Shown: one piece after another, positions 34,462 through 43,684 of the stretch
Layout of the letters: each line of letters begins with the position of its first letter
Position numbering within the stretch: the first letter of the stretch is position 1
Assembly: GCA_003598085.1 (NCBI GenBank)
Contig: QZKU01000127.1
Location: forward strand, 24,334 to 88,333
DNA length: 64,000 nucleotides
Direction: 5' to 3'
Source of the DNA: Candidatus Abyssobacteria bacterium SURF_5
Lineage (GTDB): Bacteria; Abyssobacteria; SURF-5
Position numbers and translations under genes: made by a program
The notes under the pieces: generated by a model
What the model was told of the DNA's origin: nothing
What the model saw: only the letters and a program-made list of their open reading frames with translations
Databases searched by the model: none

Positions 34462-36642
34462 TTAGGAAACCTTCACCTTTTGAAGCTCTCCGGTCGGAAT
34501 TTCCTTATCTGTGTTTTCTGTCGCGGCAACCCGCTTCAGCAGAATTCGGCTGTCCGCAACGACGCATCCCTTGCCCGCAGGATACACGATGAGCGGGTTG
34601 ATATCGAGTTCGGCGATCTCGGGATGATCGGTCACCATCTGAGAAAGCCGCAAAATGCAGTCCTTGATCGCGTCAATGTCGGATGCCGGTATCCCGCGGA
34701 TGCCGGTCAATATCCGATAGGATTTGATCGAGCGAATCATCAACTCTGCGCTGATCTCCCACATGGGCGCCAGGCGAAACGTGACGTCCTTCAGCGCCTC
34801 GACAAACGTGCCGCCCAGACCAAACATGCAGATGGGACCGAATTTTTCGTCCCTCGCAGCGCCCAGGATCACCTCGACTCCGCCGCGCGCCATGCGCTCG
34901 ATGAGAATCCCCTTGATCTCGGCTGCCGGATTCACCTTTCTTACATTAGCGAGAATCTCAGTGTATGCCTTTTGAGCCTGACGGACCGAATTGATCTTTA
35001 ATTGCACGCCGCCCGCCTCAAATTTGTGCACGATATCGGGCGAACAAATTTTCACTGCGACCGGCAAACCCACCTGATCGACCGCCGCCTCGATCTCCGA
35101 TTCGTCTTTAATAAGCACGCTCTTCAGCACCGGAAAGCCGTAGCACTGGAGTATCTCATTCGCTTCCTTTTCCGGAAGAAACGCCCTCTCTTTGTTGCGG
35201 AGTTTCCCCGCGATAATCTGCGCCGCCGTCTCGGAGTCGGCGGCGACGCGCCTGATCTCACGCTTGCCGAGTGTCAGGCGATTGCCAAACCGCTCCATTG
35301 ACGCCATCGCCCTGACGGCTTCCTCGGGGAACGCATAATTCGGAATCCCATGCTGCTCCAGATACCTCACTCCCTCGGATACGTCGACCACACCCATAAA
35401 AGAGCAAAGCACCGGTTTGTTGATTCCCTTCGTCACGCGCGGCACAATTTCAGCCGTGGCCATTATGTCCGTCATCGCCTGCGGAGTCAGAATGATGATC
35501 CCGCCGTCGACGGCCTCGTCCATCAGGATGTCGCGGATTGCAAGCTCGTACCGCTCGTGGGTCGCATCTCCGATGATATCGACCGGGTTGTTGATACACG
35601 CTGTCACCGGCAGATGCTGCCTCAATTTTTCGCAGGTCTCGGGCGACAGGGACGCAAGCTTTAATCCGTGCCGAATAGCAGCGTCGGTGGCGATAATGCC
35701 CGGCCCGCCTGCATTCGTGATCACCGCTATCCTGTTGCCCTTCGGCATCGGCTGATTTGCGAATGCAGCCGCGGTATTAAACAATTCGCTCGTGCTCTCG
35801 ACGCGCTGAATCCCGCTCTGCAGAAAGAGGGCGTCGTACGCCAGATCCGAGCCGGCAAGTGAACCCGTGTGCGAAGCAGCCGCGCGCGCACCCTCGGGAG
35901 AACGACCCGATTTCATCGCCAGGATCGGTTTGTGAGAGTCCCAGGTTATCTCACTGGCGATCTCAATGAACCGCCGGCCGTCGCTGATGTCCTCGAGGTA
36001 CATGAGGATCACATCCGTTTCCGGGTCGTCCTTGAGATACCTGAGCAGGTCCAATTCATTCACATCGGCCTTATTGCCGAAGCTGACAAACTTGGAGAAT
36101 CCGATCCCTTCGCCCTCGGCAAAATCGAGGACAGCGGTCCCCAGCGCGCCCGATTGAGAGATAAAAGCAATGTTGCCCGGCCGGGGCATCTTGCGCGCAA
36201 AACTGGCGTTCATACAGACGCTCGGGTTTGTATTTATGATCCCGAGACAATTGGGGCCGATCAGGCGCAGCCCGCGTTTCCGGACCACTTCCTTCAGCCG
36301 CACCTCAAGCTCCGCCCCACGACCAAGGACCTCCTTAAAGCCGGAGCTGATGACCACCACCCCTTTTACCCTTTTCTCGATGGCCTCCTCAACTACCGGA
36401 AGCACAGATTCGGCAGGAACAATGATAATCGCAACGTCGACTTCGTCGGGAGTATCCAGCAGGCGCGGATATGCTCTCACTCCGTGTACTGCCTTAGCCT
36501 TGGGATTTACCGGATAAAGAACGCCCTGATAACCCGCGAGCAAGTTGCTGAATATGGCGAGACCCACGCTCCCCGCCCGGTTCGTTGCTCCAACCACCGC
36601 AATGGATTTCGGATTCAATATCTGTTCCAGATCATTGCTCAT
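34462..36642 (-). CDS. Acetate/acyl-CoA ligase (ADP-forming), fused type, sigma-54-controlled paralogue
   Basis: 726 residues with the same order as the 14700-16805 enzyme: CoA-binding domain (LNPKSIAVVGATNRAGSVG), phospho-His segment AASHTGSLAGSD, and C-terminal ATP-grasp (KEANEILQCYGFPVLKS; VAVKICSPDIVHKFEAGG; MFGLGGTFVEALKDVTF). It forms ATP from an acyl-CoA, ADP and phosphate, or the reverse. Unlike the other copy, it has a candidate sigma-54 promoter (36739-36753) and the conserved activator element (36853-36883) upstream, so it is probably induced under specific conditions. It is convergent with hydE. The acyl substrate is unknown. Confidence 0.93.
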   Translation of the reverse strand: MSNDLEQILNPKSIAVVGATNRAGSVGLAIFSNLLAGYQGVLYPVNPKAKAVHGVRAYPRLLDTPDEVDVAIIIVPAESVLPVVEEAIEKRVKGVVVISSGFKEVLGRGAELEVRLKEVVRKRGLRLIGPNCLGIINTNPSVCMNASFARKMPRPGNIAFISQSGALGTAVLDFAEGEGIGFSKFVSFGNKADVNELDLLRYLKDDPETDVILMYLEDISDGRRFIEIASEITWDSHKPILAMKSGRSPEGARAAASHTGSLAGSDLAYDALFLQSGIQRVESTSELFNTAAAFANQPMPKGNRIAVITNAGGPGIIATDAAIRHGLKLASLSPETCEKLRQHLPVTACINNPVDIIGDATHERYELAIRDILMDEAVDGGIIILTPQAMTDIMATAEIVPRVTKGINKPVLCSFMGVVDVSEGVRYLEQHGIPNYAFPEEAVRAMASMERFGNRLTLGKREIRRVAADSETAAQIIAGKLRNKERAFLPEKEANEILQCYGFPVLKSVLIKDESEIEAAVDQVGLPVAVKICSPDIVHKFEAGGVQLKINSVRQAQKAYTEILANVRKVNPAAEIKGILIERMARGGVEVILGAARDEKFGPICMFGLGGTFVEALKDVTFRLAPMWEISAELMIRSIKSYRILTGIRGIPASDIDAIKDCILRLSQMVTDHPEIAELDINPLIVYPAGKGCVVADSRILLKRVAATENTDKEIPTGELQKVKVS

Positions 36643-36738
36643 CGGTTACTGATCCCCTTGCATTATGAAAAAACATCCACTGTACCATACACGTTGCGGC
36701 CCGGATGGTTTTGCACCCCCCAATTGTTCCTTCAAAGT

Positions 36739-36753
36739 GCAATAGCCGTGCCG
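36739..36753 (-). promoter_or_regulatory. Candidate sigma-54 promoter of the second acyl-CoA ligase
   Basis: Minus strand reads CGGCACGGCTATTGC, with GG-N10-GC spacing. Transcription would start near 36727, about 85 bases before the ATG at 36642. Activator element copy C lies upstream, TGTAAA beginning 114 bases from the promoter edge. Confidence 0.72.
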
Positions 36754-36852
36754 AACTGATTTCGCTCTTTTTCCACTTAATTTTGACACAAAAACAGGCA
36801 TCTTGTGGAGGAATCCGGTGATTTTCGCCGAAATCGGGTTGGAAACTGAAAG

Positions 36853-36883
36853 GCAATCCTTCAGTCTGTAAAAAAATCCGACA
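36853..36883 (-). promoter_or_regulatory. Conserved upstream activator element, copy C
   Basis: The plus strand carries TGTAAA-AAAAT-CCGACA, preceded by AATCCTTCAGTC, which aligns with AATCTTTTACATC of copy A. The left half-site is degenerate while the right bipartite core is intact, so the core TGTAAA-N5-CYGACA is likely the important part. The remaining bases of the 347-base gap to 36989 show nothing else I can assign. Confidence 0.62.
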
Positions 36884-36989
36884 GTGGCTCGGCCGGAGAA
36901 CGAGCCCAGGGTCCGCCTCCAGCCTTTCGCTGCGCACCCCTCACGGGTTTAGCATGAACTTTCCCGCGACAGTTGACGCCCGCTTCTTT

Positions 36990-38192
36990 CTACCGTTTGG
37001 CTTCTTGGGCGTTCAGAGTCAGAGCCAGTTCCTGGTTTTTTTGCAACACCGTAATCGAGAAGCTTTCGCCCACCAGCGCGCTCCCGAATGCGGTAATTAC
37101 ATCATCGGCATTACGAATGGCCCTCGCATTCACGTGCGTAATAATGTCGCCCGCCCGCAATCCGGCTTGATCCGCGGGACTCCTCATTTCCACCGATCGC
37201 ACGAGCGCCCCGCCGGCAGGCAATCCGAGAGCGCGGGCAGTTTCTTCATCCACCGTTGCAACCGTGAAACCGAGCCACACATCACGCACTCTGCCGTACC
37301 GCTCCACTTCATCCAGTATCTTCTTCACACGGTTGATCGGGATTGCAAATCCAATGCCGAGTGAGCCGCCGCTTCGGGTGAATATGAACGTGTTGATGCC
37401 GATCGCCTCACCTTTGTAATTCACCAGTGGACCGCCGCTGTTGCCCGGATTGATGGCCGCGTCCGTCTGGATCATATCAACATAGACTCGCCCGCTGGGA
37501 TCCGGCTTGAACGATCGCATCTTGGCGCTTACCACCCCAAGCGTCACCGACGGGTGGGCGTCCTCAAGAAGATTACCGAAAGGATTTCCGATGGCGATAG
37601 CCCATTCACCCACCATCAGATCATCCGAGTCGCCCATCGCGACGTACGGCAGATTCTCCGCATCCACTTTGATAATGGCAATATCCGAGGGCTCATGCAC
37701 GCCCGCCAGTTCCCCCGTCAGCGTCAACCCATCGGGAGTCACAACGGTTATCTCCTCCGCGCCGTGGACCACATGCTCATTCGTGACAACATATCCGTCC
37801 GGCGACACGATCACGCCGGAGCCGATATTCGGAATCGCCTGCCGATATCTGTACAGCCGGCTGGGCGGCATGATATCGCCAAAAAAGAAGTGGAAAAATT
37901 CGTCGTACTCCGGGAAGTGCCCCCGCACAACCTGAGTGGTAACCACACCGATGCTGACTACGGCCGGACTCGCTTTACCGGCAGCATCCACAATCACCGT
38001 CCTCACTTCCTCCTGCGTGGGCGGCCGGCTCTGACCGGACGGTTGTGGCGGTTCAAGCGAATGCGAGTTGCGCGGCGCCTGAAGGATAAAGAGACCAGCC
38101 ACCGCCAACATCAAGAACGCCAAAGCAATGCCGCTTATGGCTCGATGAGGCGCAATCCGGCGCTTTTTCCGAAATTCTATCTTCTCGCTCAT
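36990..38192 (-). CDS. Membrane-anchored HtrA/DegP-type serine protease
   Basis: 400 residues. One membrane helix (~17-37: AISGIALAFLMLAVAGLFIL) anchors a trypsin-like domain with catalytic H140 (VTNEHVVHG), D170 (PSDIAIIKVD) and S252 (NPGNSGGPL). A PDZ domain covers ~300-395 (GALVRSVEMRSPADQAGLRAGDIITHVN). With a single PDZ and an uncleaved anchor it resembles DegS/HtrA proteases that act in the periplasm or outside the membrane on damaged or signalling proteins. It overlaps the stop of the comB gene by one base and appears to be the last gene of a three-gene minus-strand operon (39697 to 36990). Confidence 0.95.
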   Translation of the reverse strand: MSEKIEFRKKRRIAPHRAISGIALAFLMLAVAGLFILQAPRNSHSLEPPQPSGQSRPPTQEEVRTVIVDAAGKASPAVVSIGVVTTQVVRGHFPEYDEFFHFFFGDIMPPSRLYRYRQAIPNIGSGVIVSPDGYVVTNEHVVHGAEEITVVTPDGLTLTGELAGVHEPSDIAIIKVDAENLPYVAMGDSDDLMVGEWAIAIGNPFGNLLEDAHPSVTLGVVSAKMRSFKPDPSGRVYVDMIQTDAAINPGNSGGPLVNYKGEAIGINTFIFTRSGGSLGIGFAIPINRVKKILDEVERYGRVRDVWLGFTVATVDEETARALGLPAGGALVRSVEMRSPADQAGLRAGDIITHVNARAIRNADDVITAFGSALVGESFSITVLQKNQELALTLNAQEAKR

Positions 38193-38923
38193 TACGACTT
38201 CCTCACTATCAGGCCGCCGTGCAAGACCGGAATAACAGAGAACTTATTGGCCTCGGCGGCGAATTCTATATCCTTCTCAAATCCCAATTCGACCAGACCC
38301 CTTCCGTGGGCGCTCTCCCTTTTCATCATGCCCGCAACATCATGCTGGTGCGCCCTCCAAAGCGCCACGGCTTCCTCGGCCCGCTCTGAAAGCTTGCGCT
38401 GCAGATCCTCAAGCAGCATTCCCGCACATGCGGTATCCTCGATGGAAGGTTCACCGCGGGTACCGGCACATACCATAAGAATCGGTTTTTCCACCGTTTT
38501 CAAAAAATCCGCAACAGCTTTTCCGTTCACAAATGCAGCCATTAATACCGTATCGGCTCCGGCGCAGGATCGGATGGCGCGCGTGCCGTTGGTCGTCGTG
38601 AAAATGATAAAGCGCCCAAAAATATTTTCGCGACTGTACTCGAGCGGCGAATTACCGAAATGAAACCCCTCTATTTTCAATCCATTGCGCTCGCCGCCAA
38701 GAAGATATTGTTTTTCCGCCGCAACCCGCCGCGCCTCCTCCGGCGTCTCCACAGGCAATATTCCCGCGCATTGGTTGGCAAGTGCGGTAACAATCGTAGT
38801 TGTCGCCCGCAGAACGTCGACCACAACGCAAACCGCCTTTTCTACCTTCTCCAGCTTCACCTCTTCGGCCGTGAGAAGAACATCCGCTCCCAAAGCCTCG
38901 ATTCCGCCTCTTGCTTTCTTCAT
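38192..38923 (-). CDS. comB: 2-phosphosulfolactate phosphatase family protein (ComB)
   Basis: 243 residues, the usual length of ComB. Conserved blocks are CVVVDVLRATTTIVTALANQC, LLGGERNGLKIEGFHFGNSPLEYS, FTTTNGTRAI, ILMVCAGTRGEPSIEDTACAGML. ComB removes phosphate from 2-phosphosulfolactate in archaeal coenzyme M synthesis. Bacterial members are common and often lack the rest of that route, as here: no ComA or ComC lies in this window, so the in vivo substrate is uncertain. The gene begins 9 bases after the metallohydrolase stop and runs into the protease gene. Confidence 0.9.
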   Translation of the reverse strand: MKKARGGIEALGADVLLTAEEVKLEKVEKAVCVVVDVLRATTTIVTALANQCAGILPVETPEEARRVAAEKQYLLGGERNGLKIEGFHFGNSPLEYSRENIFGRFIIFTTTNGTRAIRSCAGADTVLMAAFVNGKAVADFLKTVEKPILMVCAGTRGEPSIEDTACAGMLLEDLQRKLSERAEEAVALWRAHQHDVAGMMKRESAHGRGLVELGFEKDIEFAAEANKFSVIPVLHGGLIVRKS

Positions 38924-38932
38924 CCTATCTTC

Positions 38933-39697
38933 CTAAAGATTAACCGTTTGTCCCGAATATAGAATACCACATCCTATGCCATGGCTTAACAGGCGCCGCC
39001 GAAAGCGCTCCAAAGAATTCTCAAGCTCAAGGTCATATTCCGTCACCCTCTTCCCGGCAATAAGATCCACATATTTGCCGGCACAATCAAAATGCATGGG
39101 AATCACGTATTTCGGACGAATAGCCTTAGCCAGTTCTTCTGCATAATTGACGTCCATGCCGTCGGCTCCATTCAACCATGGATAGAATGCGCAGGAAACC
39201 TGAAGGATCGCGACGTCGATCGCTCGATCCTTCAGAAATTCAACGATTCCCCAGTCAAAACGGGTGTCACCACTGAAGTAAATGCTCCTCTCCCCCTCAA
39301 GAAGGTAGCCCAGTGCATTCCTTGACAATGGATGAACGGCCGGAACTCCCGTTATTGTAATATCCCCTCTCTTTATGACACCTCCCGGACTCAGATCATG
39401 AACATGGGGAACGCGCGCCCTCCGGGCCCGCAGGATTATTCCGGGCGGCCCGATGACAAGAGAATTCAGCCGGCGAGCAACCGCAAAAGCTTCTTGACAC
39501 ACATGATCGATGTGCCCGTGAGAGACCAGCATCAGGTCGCACCGTTCAATCGATTTCGCCCTCACACCGACCGGAAAAATGCGTCGGGCAAACAGCCGAT
39601 TGACAAATCCCGACGTCCCAAACCAGGGATCGGTGAATATCACCTGCCCGTTAAGCTCAAGCTTAAATGTAGAATGGCCAACCGCAAATATCTTCAT
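38933..39697 (-). CDS. MBL-fold metal-dependent hydrolase
   Basis: 254 residues of the UlaG/YtkL-like metallo-beta-lactamase group: start VGHSTFKLELNGQVIFTDPW, metal site SHGHIDHVC (HxHxDH), ITGVPAVHPLS, GYLLEGERSIYFSGDTRFD and VIPMHFDCAGK. These cytoplasmic enzymes bind two metals; substrates vary widely and cannot be predicted. GAGGA precedes the ATG. First gene of the operon with comB and the HtrA-like protease; the link between these three functions is unclear. Confidence 0.9.
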   Translation of the reverse strand: MKIFAVGHSTFKLELNGQVIFTDPWFGTSGFVNRLFARRIFPVGVRAKSIERCDLMLVSHGHIDHVCQEAFAVARRLNSLVIGPPGIILRARRARVPHVHDLSPGGVIKRGDITITGVPAVHPLSRNALGYLLEGERSIYFSGDTRFDWGIVEFLKDRAIDVAILQVSCAFYPWLNGADGMDVNYAEELAKAIRPKYVIPMHFDCAGKYVDLIAGKRVTEYDLELENSLERFRRRLLSHGIGCGILYSGQTVNL

Positions 39698-39775
39698 GCA
39701 TTCCTCGGTATATCGAACATTCTAATATTAACAGGCGAATTTGTATCCTTCAAGAACATTGTTCATGCCCTTAAG

Positions 39776-39804
39776 TTGCACCCCGACTGAAGGAAAGGTA
39801 TAAT
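39776..39804 (+). promoter_or_regulatory. Sigma-70-type promoter for the nucleotidyltransferase gene
   Basis: TTGCAC (39776-39781), a 17-base spacer, then TATAAT (39799-39804). Transcription would start near 39811, 52 bases before the ATG at 39863. Confidence 0.7.
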
Positions 39805-39862
39805 AATCTGACACTTAGCTCAATCCGGACAAGCAGGCGATACATTTTATTACAATGACGCC

Positions 39863-40861
39863 ATGAACACGACCAGGAAAGTAAAAGCGGTGGTGGTTGC
39901 CGGAGATAAAGGAAAGAGCCATCCGGTTTTCGGAAAAAATAAGGCATTTCTCGAGGTTGCTGGTTTGCCCGTTGTGGCGCGCGTGATACTGGCGCTTAAC
40001 CTGGCGGATTCCGTTTCCGATATTTACGTGGTTGGGCCTAAAGAGCGTCTGGAAGAAAATTTTTCGTCTATCGATTTGCAGGCGAACCTGAAAAAACCCC
40101 TTCATGTCTATGAACAAGGAGCGACACTCTACGAGAATATCTGGAAAACCTTCTTGCAGACCATCCCTTCCTACCAACAGGGGAAGCCGGTTGAAGAAAT
40201 AATGCAAAGCAGCGAGGCGGATACGGTCGCCCTCGTGATTGCCGCCGATATGCCGCTTCTCACTTCTGCCGAAGTGGATGAATTCGTCTCAAAGTGTGAT
40301 ATGGAAAAGTATGATTATGTTGTCGGACTCACCAGTGAAGAGAATCTTAAATTTTACTACCCAGGTGACGGCAAAAAGGGAATTCGGCTCGCATACATGC
40401 ACTTTCGCGAGGGCAACTTCCGGCAAAACAACATGCATATGGTGCGTCCCTTCAAGATTAACAACCGCCATCTTGTCCAAACCATGTACGATCTTCGTTA
40501 CCAGAAGGAATTCGGGAATATTATCCGCTTCTCATGGGAAATAATAAAAAGGGAAGAAGGAAGTCTGCGGTCGTTGGGATATTATCTGCTGCTCCAGCTA
40601 TCGCTCCTGTTCGCCCGTCTCCGCTTGAGCGTTTTCTGCAATCTTATCCGCCACGCGACGCGGACCGATGCGGTGCTCAGATGTGTTTCAGACCTGCTGA
40701 AAACGCGCGTCGGCTATGCCGTTACGTCTTTTGGGGGCAGCGCGTTAGATGTCGACAAGGAGCGCGAGTACGAGGCAATAAAAGTCCGCTTCCTCGAGTG
40801 GATGAACTATCAACAGGAGAAGGGCCGGATGCATGTTTCCAGTTCGGCCCGGAATTCATGA
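39863..40861 (+). CDS. MobA-like nucleotidyltransferase domain protein
   Basis: 332 residues. The N-terminal ~200 residues are an NTP-transferase fold: KAVVVAGDKGKSHPVFGKNKAFLEVAGLPVVARVI in place of the usual LAGGxxxRM...K loop, and IAADMPLLT as the metal-binding DxP-type motif. The rest (~200-332) is helical with a hydrophobic stretch YYLLLQLSLLFARLRLSVF that may associate with the membrane. It may activate a sugar phosphate, phosphocholine-like group or molybdopterin; none can be chosen from sequence. The glycine-rich loop lacks the second canonical glycine and arginine, so activity needs testing. The cytochrome gene follows after 61 bases. Confidence 0.75.
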   Translation: MNTTRKVKAVVVAGDKGKSHPVFGKNKAFLEVAGLPVVARVILALNLADSVSDIYVVGPKERLEENFSSIDLQANLKKPLHVYEQGATLYENIWKTFLQTIPSYQQGKPVEEIMQSSEADTVALVIAADMPLLTSAEVDEFVSKCDMEKYDYVVGLTSEENLKFYYPGDGKKGIRLAYMHFREGNFRQNNMHMVRPFKINNRHLVQTMYDLRYQKEFGNIIRFSWEIIKREEGSLRSLGYYLLLQLSLLFARLRLSVFCNLIRHATRTDAVLRCVSDLLKTRVGYAVTSFGGSALDVDKEREYEAIKVRFLEWMNYQQEKGRMHVSSSARNS

Positions 40862-40922
40862 GTTCGCCTCCGCTTCCGTTCGCATACAGGAGCGAATACC
40901 GGCACTCGTACGGGCAATTTCC

Positions 40923-42830
40923 ATGGCATTAAGGGAGAAGGCTTTTCGGGTGGTTCAATTTCCCCTGCTCTTTGCTGTATTTTTTCTTTTTTCATCTGTG
41001 GCAGGCGCAGAACAGAAAGAGGCGCAACTCAGAGGACGGGGCTGTCTCGGCTGTCACGAAGGCATCGAGTCAATCAATAGCAGGATGGCCTCCGAATGGG
41101 GCGCTGATCGAAGGTGCGAGGTCTGCCACTATGGGAATCCGGCGGGAGCCACAAAGCTGGAGGCACATGCAGATTTAATCGCTAACCCCGCAGATTTCAG
41201 AGTCATCGAGCGAACCTGCGGAAAATGCCACAGTGATTATGGAGAAATCGTGCAAGTGACGCTCAACGGGGTCGATAATCACGTTGGGCGGGTGCTTTGT
41301 TCCGTTATGGCAACCGCCGCAGGCGAAATTGCGGGCACCCGTTATCTTTGGAATGAGCAGAATACGAGGGACGCCGTCTATGCGGTTCGCGATGTCTCCG
41401 ATCTCGACCAAGCTCAGCCTCCCGGCGCCGTTCAACGCCTCCGCGAATTACCCCCGGCCTCTCATTCCGACGCTGATCATCTCCTGAGAAGTTCGTGCCT
41501 GCGGTGTCATCTCTGGACAGAAGATAAACAGAACCCCGATATTTTTCGTTCCGCGGGATGCGCAGCGTGTCATGTCCTCTACGATAAGAGTGGATTGAGC
41601 CAAACCGGCGATCCCACCATCCCAAAAGATGAACCCGGACACCCGATCCGGCACCAGATTACAACGGCTATCCCGACAGCTCAGTGCCTTATGTGTCACA
41701 ATGACGGCGGCTCGCGGATCGGCCTTAGTTATACCGGCTTGTCCGTCACCGATTCCGCCCTCGAGCGAAAACCTCCCGGGCCGACTGAGGAAACCTCCTA
41801 TGGCGCTTATCTCGTGCACGTTCCGCCGGACGTGCATTTCAGCCGCGGCATGGACTGCATAGACTGCCATGACACGATTGATATGCACGGAGACGGCAAC
41901 CTCTATTCCCGCCAGGAGTTCCAGGTCGGGATCCGCTGCGAGACATGCCACGGGACCGCTGAGAAACCGCCAGGTTTTAGGACCGAGCGCGGAGACCTCC
42001 TCAAAAACGTCGATATCGAAAACGGAAAACCGTATATGCTCACCAAGATTCACATGGAGAGACTTTCAATTCCTGTAGTGAGCTCAACGTCGGAATTCTC
42101 GTGGCTTCCCGATATATGGCATAAAGGACATCAGCGACTGGAATGCTACGCTTGCCACAGCACCGCGGCGCCCCAATGCTATACCTGCCATCTCATCCGT
42201 GATGACTCCAGGACGAGCCCCGTTGACTGGGCACAAGGCATCGGTGAAAAGCAGGCGGCTGAGCAACTGCCGGGAGCATGGAGCGGAAGAAAACTGCTGC
42301 AGGAATGGTTCGACCCGGCGCTCGGAGTCAATTCCCGCGGCCGCGTGTCTCCATTTATTCCCGGAGGCCAGTCAACTGTCTCCCACCTCGGCCCCGACGG
42401 CTCACTCAAAACCCTGAAAAAAACCTTCTCGACCGCAGCCGGCCTTTACGGCTTCTCAATGAATCCGGTGCAGCCACATACAACAAGCTCTAAGGCAAGA
42501 CCATGCTATTCCTGCCATTCCAGCCAAAAAGCGCTCGGACTCGGAACAGAAGGCTTGCTGGATTTGAAGAGATTCGGGCTCCCCGTCACCTTCCCCCCCG
42601 ATAAGATGGGCAATGAAGATGGGACAAGAATCCAGGATTCACCTCACGAAGGAGTGCGGCCCTTCTCGGGAGAAGAATTGAGAAAAATCTATCGCACAGG
42701 ATTCTGTGTCAGTTGTCATAGCGAACCGATCGAGAGAGCCACGCCCGCGAATTTGCCCGATTCGATGAAAGAAGCTGATGAATTGCATCAAAAACTGATC
42801 GAACTGCTTGTTACACCGAAAGAGGAGTAG
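40923..42830 (+). CDS. Periplasmic twelve-heme c-type cytochrome
   Basis: About 635 residues. The start at 40923 gives a typical signal peptide (FRVVQFPLLFAVFFLFSSVAGA); the frame also extends upstream to 40833 but that would bury the signal. I count twelve CxxCH heme motifs: CLGCH, CEVCH, CGKCH, CLRCH, CAACH, CLMCH, CIDCH, CETCH, CYACH, CYTCH, CYSCH, CVSCH. The segment MATAAGEIAGTRYLW is shared by related multiheme proteins. There is no membrane helix after the signal, so it is a soluble or loosely bound electron carrier or reductase outside the cytoplasm. It could link to extracellular or periplasmic acceptors. The gene abuts the phosphoesterase gene (stop and start adjacent). Confidence 0.93.
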   Translation: MALREKAFRVVQFPLLFAVFFLFSSVAGAEQKEAQLRGRGCLGCHEGIESINSRMASEWGADRRCEVCHYGNPAGATKLEAHADLIANPADFRVIERTCGKCHSDYGEIVQVTLNGVDNHVGRVLCSVMATAAGEIAGTRYLWNEQNTRDAVYAVRDVSDLDQAQPPGAVQRLRELPPASHSDADHLLRSSCLRCHLWTEDKQNPDIFRSAGCAACHVLYDKSGLSQTGDPTIPKDEPGHPIRHQITTAIPTAQCLMCHNDGGSRIGLSYTGLSVTDSALERKPPGPTEETSYGAYLVHVPPDVHFSRGMDCIDCHDTIDMHGDGNLYSRQEFQVGIRCETCHGTAEKPPGFRTERGDLLKNVDIENGKPYMLTKIHMERLSIPVVSSTSEFSWLPDIWHKGHQRLECYACHSTAAPQCYTCHLIRDDSRTSPVDWAQGIGEKQAAEQLPGAWSGRKLLQEWFDPALGVNSRGRVSPFIPGGQSTVSHLGPDGSLKTLKKTFSTAAGLYGFSMNPVQPHTTSSKARPCYSCHSSQKALGLGTEGLLDLKRFGLPVTFPPDKMGNEDGTRIQDSPHEGVRPFSGEELRKIYRTGFCVSCHSEPIERATPANLPDSMKEADELHQKLIELLVTPKEE

Positions 42831-43562
42831 ATGAGATTTGCGATAATTTCCGATATACATTCCAACTTGCATGCGTTCACGGCGGTCCTGGAGGAGATAG
42901 CACAGCGGAAGGTCGAAGGCGTCTTTTTGCTCGGTGACATAGTGGGATACAACGCATTTCCCTCGGAAGTTATCGAGCTTGTCATCCGGAACAACATCCC
43001 CTCGATCATGGGAAACCATGATATCGTCTGCTGCGGCCTCGAAAATCCGATCTGGTTCAACTCGGCCGCCCGCGAAGCCTCTCTATGGACCCGTAAGCGC
43101 CTCTCCGAAGAAGAAAAGCGGTTCTTGCGCCAGATGCCGAACGAGCGGACGGTTCACGAAAATATCTTTGCCGTTCACGGCAGCCCGGTGTCCCGAGACG
43201 ACTATCTCATGGACTTGATGGACGCACTGAACAATTTCCAGCATCTGCCGAATAAAAACATCAACATCTGCTTGTACGGTCACACCCATATCCCCGCTAT
43301 CTTCAGCGATCGAGGCCCGTCTCACGACTTGGGATACGAGGGCAAACACATCCTGAATCCGCGCAACAGACACTTTATGAATCCGGGCTCCGTCGGCCAG
43401 CCCCGCGACGGCGACCCGAGGGCGTCTTTTGCCATTCTGGATCTCGAGGAGTTCTCCTTTGAGATCATTCGCATCAAATACGACATCGATTCCGCAATGC
43501 GCGCAGTCCTGAAGAGCGGGTTGCCGCAGTTTCTGGCGGAGCGACTGCAGGTTGGAGCCTGA
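42831..43562 (+). CDS. Calcineurin-like metallophosphoesterase (YfcE/MJ0936 type)
   Basis: 243 residues with all metal motifs: SDIHSN, GDIVGYNAFP, GNHD, HGSP and GHTHIP. Family members hydrolyse phosphodiesters; substrates range from cyclic nucleotides to unknown compounds. The ATG directly follows the cytochrome stop and uses GAGGAG inside that gene's end, so the two are translationally coupled, though a functional link is not obvious. Confidence 0.93.
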   Translation: MRFAIISDIHSNLHAFTAVLEEIAQRKVEGVFLLGDIVGYNAFPSEVIELVIRNNIPSIMGNHDIVCCGLENPIWFNSAAREASLWTRKRLSEEEKRFLRQMPNERTVHENIFAVHGSPVSRDDYLMDLMDALNNFQHLPNKNINICLYGHTHIPAIFSDRGPSHDLGYEGKHILNPRNRHFMNPGSVGQPRDGDPRASFAILDLEEFSFEIIRIKYDIDSAMRAVLKSGLPQFLAERLQVGA

Positions 43563-43612
43563 AATGCTTCCAAACCACCCAAAAAAAGAACGGTTGAAGC
43601 CTGCTTCCGCTT

Positions 43613-43642
43613 TTGTATCGATTAATGTTTTCATGATATAAT
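43613..43642 (+). promoter_or_regulatory. Sigma-70-type promoter for the signalling cluster
   Basis: TTGTAT (43613-43618), an 18-base spacer and a perfect TATAAT (43637-43642) lie upstream of the hybrid kinase start at 43685. It probably drives the five signalling genes to 50736. Confidence 0.65.
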
Positions 43643-43684
43643 AAATTGGTATTCACCAGCGGCAAAAAGGGGGAATTGATCGCG

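Noticed and set aside
41270..41460. Possible frameshift in the multiheme cytochrome, where heme motifs are sparse
   Set aside because: The MATAAGEIAGTRYLW block is shared with related cytochromes and the frame continues to further CxxCH motifs, so the reading is intact.
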